From Xenophilus aerolatus (lineage in GTDB: Bacteria; Pseudomonadota; Gammaproteobacteria; Burkholderiales; Burkholderiaceae_C): a stretch of 64,000 bases of DNA. Location of the stretch: NCBI GenBank assembly GCA_030418545.1, contig QAIB01000004.1, positions 124,001 through 188,000 on the forward strand, read 5' to 3'. The position numbers and the translations under genes are program-made. This document shows, piece by piece, positions 63,298-64,000 of the stretch. Below the pieces are notes generated by a model. That model was not told where the DNA came from. It saw only the letters and a program-made list of their open reading frames with translations, and did no database searches. Within the stretch, counting starts at the first letter, position 1. The number at the start of each line of letters is the position of its first letter.

Positions 63298-64000
63298 TCA
63301 GCGTGCGGGTGCGCCGTGCCCCGGCGCCGCACGCAGGCGGGCGACCTGCGCCGGCAGATCGGTCCAGGGCGAGGCCTGCGGCGCGAAGCGCGCGCGCATG
63401 TAGCCGGCCAGTTCGGCGATCTGCGCGTCGCTCAGCGCCTCGCGGAAGGCGGGCATGAAGCCGAGGTCCTTCGCTGCCGGTTCGCGCACGCCGTCGAGGA
63501 TGGTGCGGATGAGGTTGTCGGGCCGGTCGCTCACCAACTGGCTGTTGAGGGCCAGCGGCGTGTTCACGCCCAGCAGCGTCGGGCCATCGCCATCGTGGTG
63601 GCAGGCGGCGCAGGCCATCTCGAACATGCGCTGCGGCGCGCCGAGCAGTTGGTCCTGCCGCGCCGCGGCGGCCTGCACCACGGCCTGCGCCTGCTGCTGC
63701 GGATCGGGCGCCGGCGCGGGGTTGAAGGACGCGAGGTAGGTGGCCATGGCGCGGATGTCGGCATCGGACACCTGCTGCAGTTCGCGCACCACCTCCGCCA
63801 TCGGCCCGCCCGCGACGCCGTGCCGCGGCGAGTGGCCGTGGCGCAGATAGGCGTACAGCGCATCCGCATCCCAGGCCACGGGCGACTTCGACAGCGACGT
63901 GAGCGCGGGCGCTTCCCAGCCGTCGATGGTGGCGCCGGCCAGGAAGGCGCTGCCCACCTGTTCCGCGCCCAGCGCGTTGCGCGGCGTGTGGCAGGCGCCG
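63298..64000 (-). CDS. multi-haem c-type cytochrome (5' end outside window)
   Basis: C-terminal part of a periplasmic cytochrome c; the frame is open to the window edge, and the gene starts beyond it. One haem site is complete (CAACHHDGDGP), and another is visible at the extreme edge as GACHTPRNALG, whose first cysteine must lie just outside. LYAYLRHGHSPRHG and FMPAFREALSDAQIAELAGYMRARF are typical of the cytochrome subunits of membrane-bound alcohol, aldehyde or gluconate dehydrogenases. The partner dehydrogenase would be upstream, outside the window. Confidence 0.82.
   Translation of the reverse strand, partial: GACHTPRNALGAEQVGSAFLAGATIDGWEAPALTSLSKSPVAWDADALYAYLRHGHSPRHGVAGGPMAEVVRELQQVSDADIRAMATYLASFNPAPAPDPQQQAQAVVQAAAARQDQLLGAPQRMFEMACAACHHDGDGPTLLGVNTPLALNSQLVSDRPDNLIRTILDGVREPAAKDLGFMPAFREALSDAQIAELAGYMRARFAPQASPWTDLPAQVARLRAAPGHGAPAR

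Overview
This is GC-rich chromosomal DNA from a betaproteobacterium, most probably Burkholderiales, family Comamonadaceae, in or near Variovorax. The evidence is the gene content (a homoprotocatechuate meta-cleavage operon, two orphan Bug/TctC-type binding proteins, an lctP-glcDEF glycolate/lactate locus, torF-glnK-amtB) and short repeats of a style I associate with that family (GCTATC-N5-GATAGC elements, TTTCTTTG/CAAAGAAAG palindromes, C-tract/G-tract elements). Every call was made by reading sequence; no database search was run. No tRNA, rRNA, CRISPR array, insertion sequence or prophage was recognised.

Layout. 1-5.0 kb: the 3' end of an AmpG-like permease, then a tight operon of a ketosynthase, a chain-length-factor-like ketosynthase homologue and a halogenase-like flavoprotein (aryl-polyene-like lipid chemistry, with no acyl carrier protein in view). 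5.1-7.3 kb: a two-component system whose kinase carries an in-frame repeat-like insertion. 7.4-12.8 kb: an O-antigen-ligase-like protein, an ABC binding protein with an acyl-CoA synthetase, and an AraC regulator. 13-17.5 kb: housekeeping genes (zinc-finger protein, ilvE, rdgC, radA). 17.5-25.5 kb: hpaR-G1-G2-E-bug-D-(605 bp without genes)-F-H-I, which takes homoprotocatechuate to pyruvate and succinic semialdehyde. The 605-bp gap holds two long inverted elements with matching folds and compensatory base changes. 25.5-31.3 kb: IlvD/Edd-type dehydratase, Bug protein, class II aldolase, ketopantoate reductase-like protein and EamA transporter. 31.3-36.9 kb: membrane protein, alr, lplT, glutathione peroxidase, a CHASE2 protein and a secreted protein.

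37-45.5 kb (minus strand): lctP-glcD-glcE-DUF1275-glcF, with a LysR regulator and an SMP-30 protein beyond. 45.6-48.4 kb (minus strand): torF-glnK-amtB behind a near-consensus sigma-54 promoter and ending in an intrinsic terminator. 48.6-52.1 kb: comM (yifB), an ORF6N-domain gene and an MFS transporter.

52.2-60.8 kb (minus strand) is the most unusual locus: a curli/holdfast-anchor-like operon. Three exported proteins of 122, 125 and 1166 residues are built from the same short beta-type repeat. They travel with a CsgG/HfaB-type outer-membrane lipoprotein, a 139-residue HfaA-sized protein, a Sel1-repeat protein, a proline/alanine-rich lipoprotein, an OmpA-family protein and a zinc-ribbon membrane protein. 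I infer a secreted amyloid-like fibre or surface-anchor system. The window closes with a divergent lipoprotein gene, a fumarylacetoacetate-hydrolase-family gene and the C-terminal part of a multi-haem c-type cytochrome.
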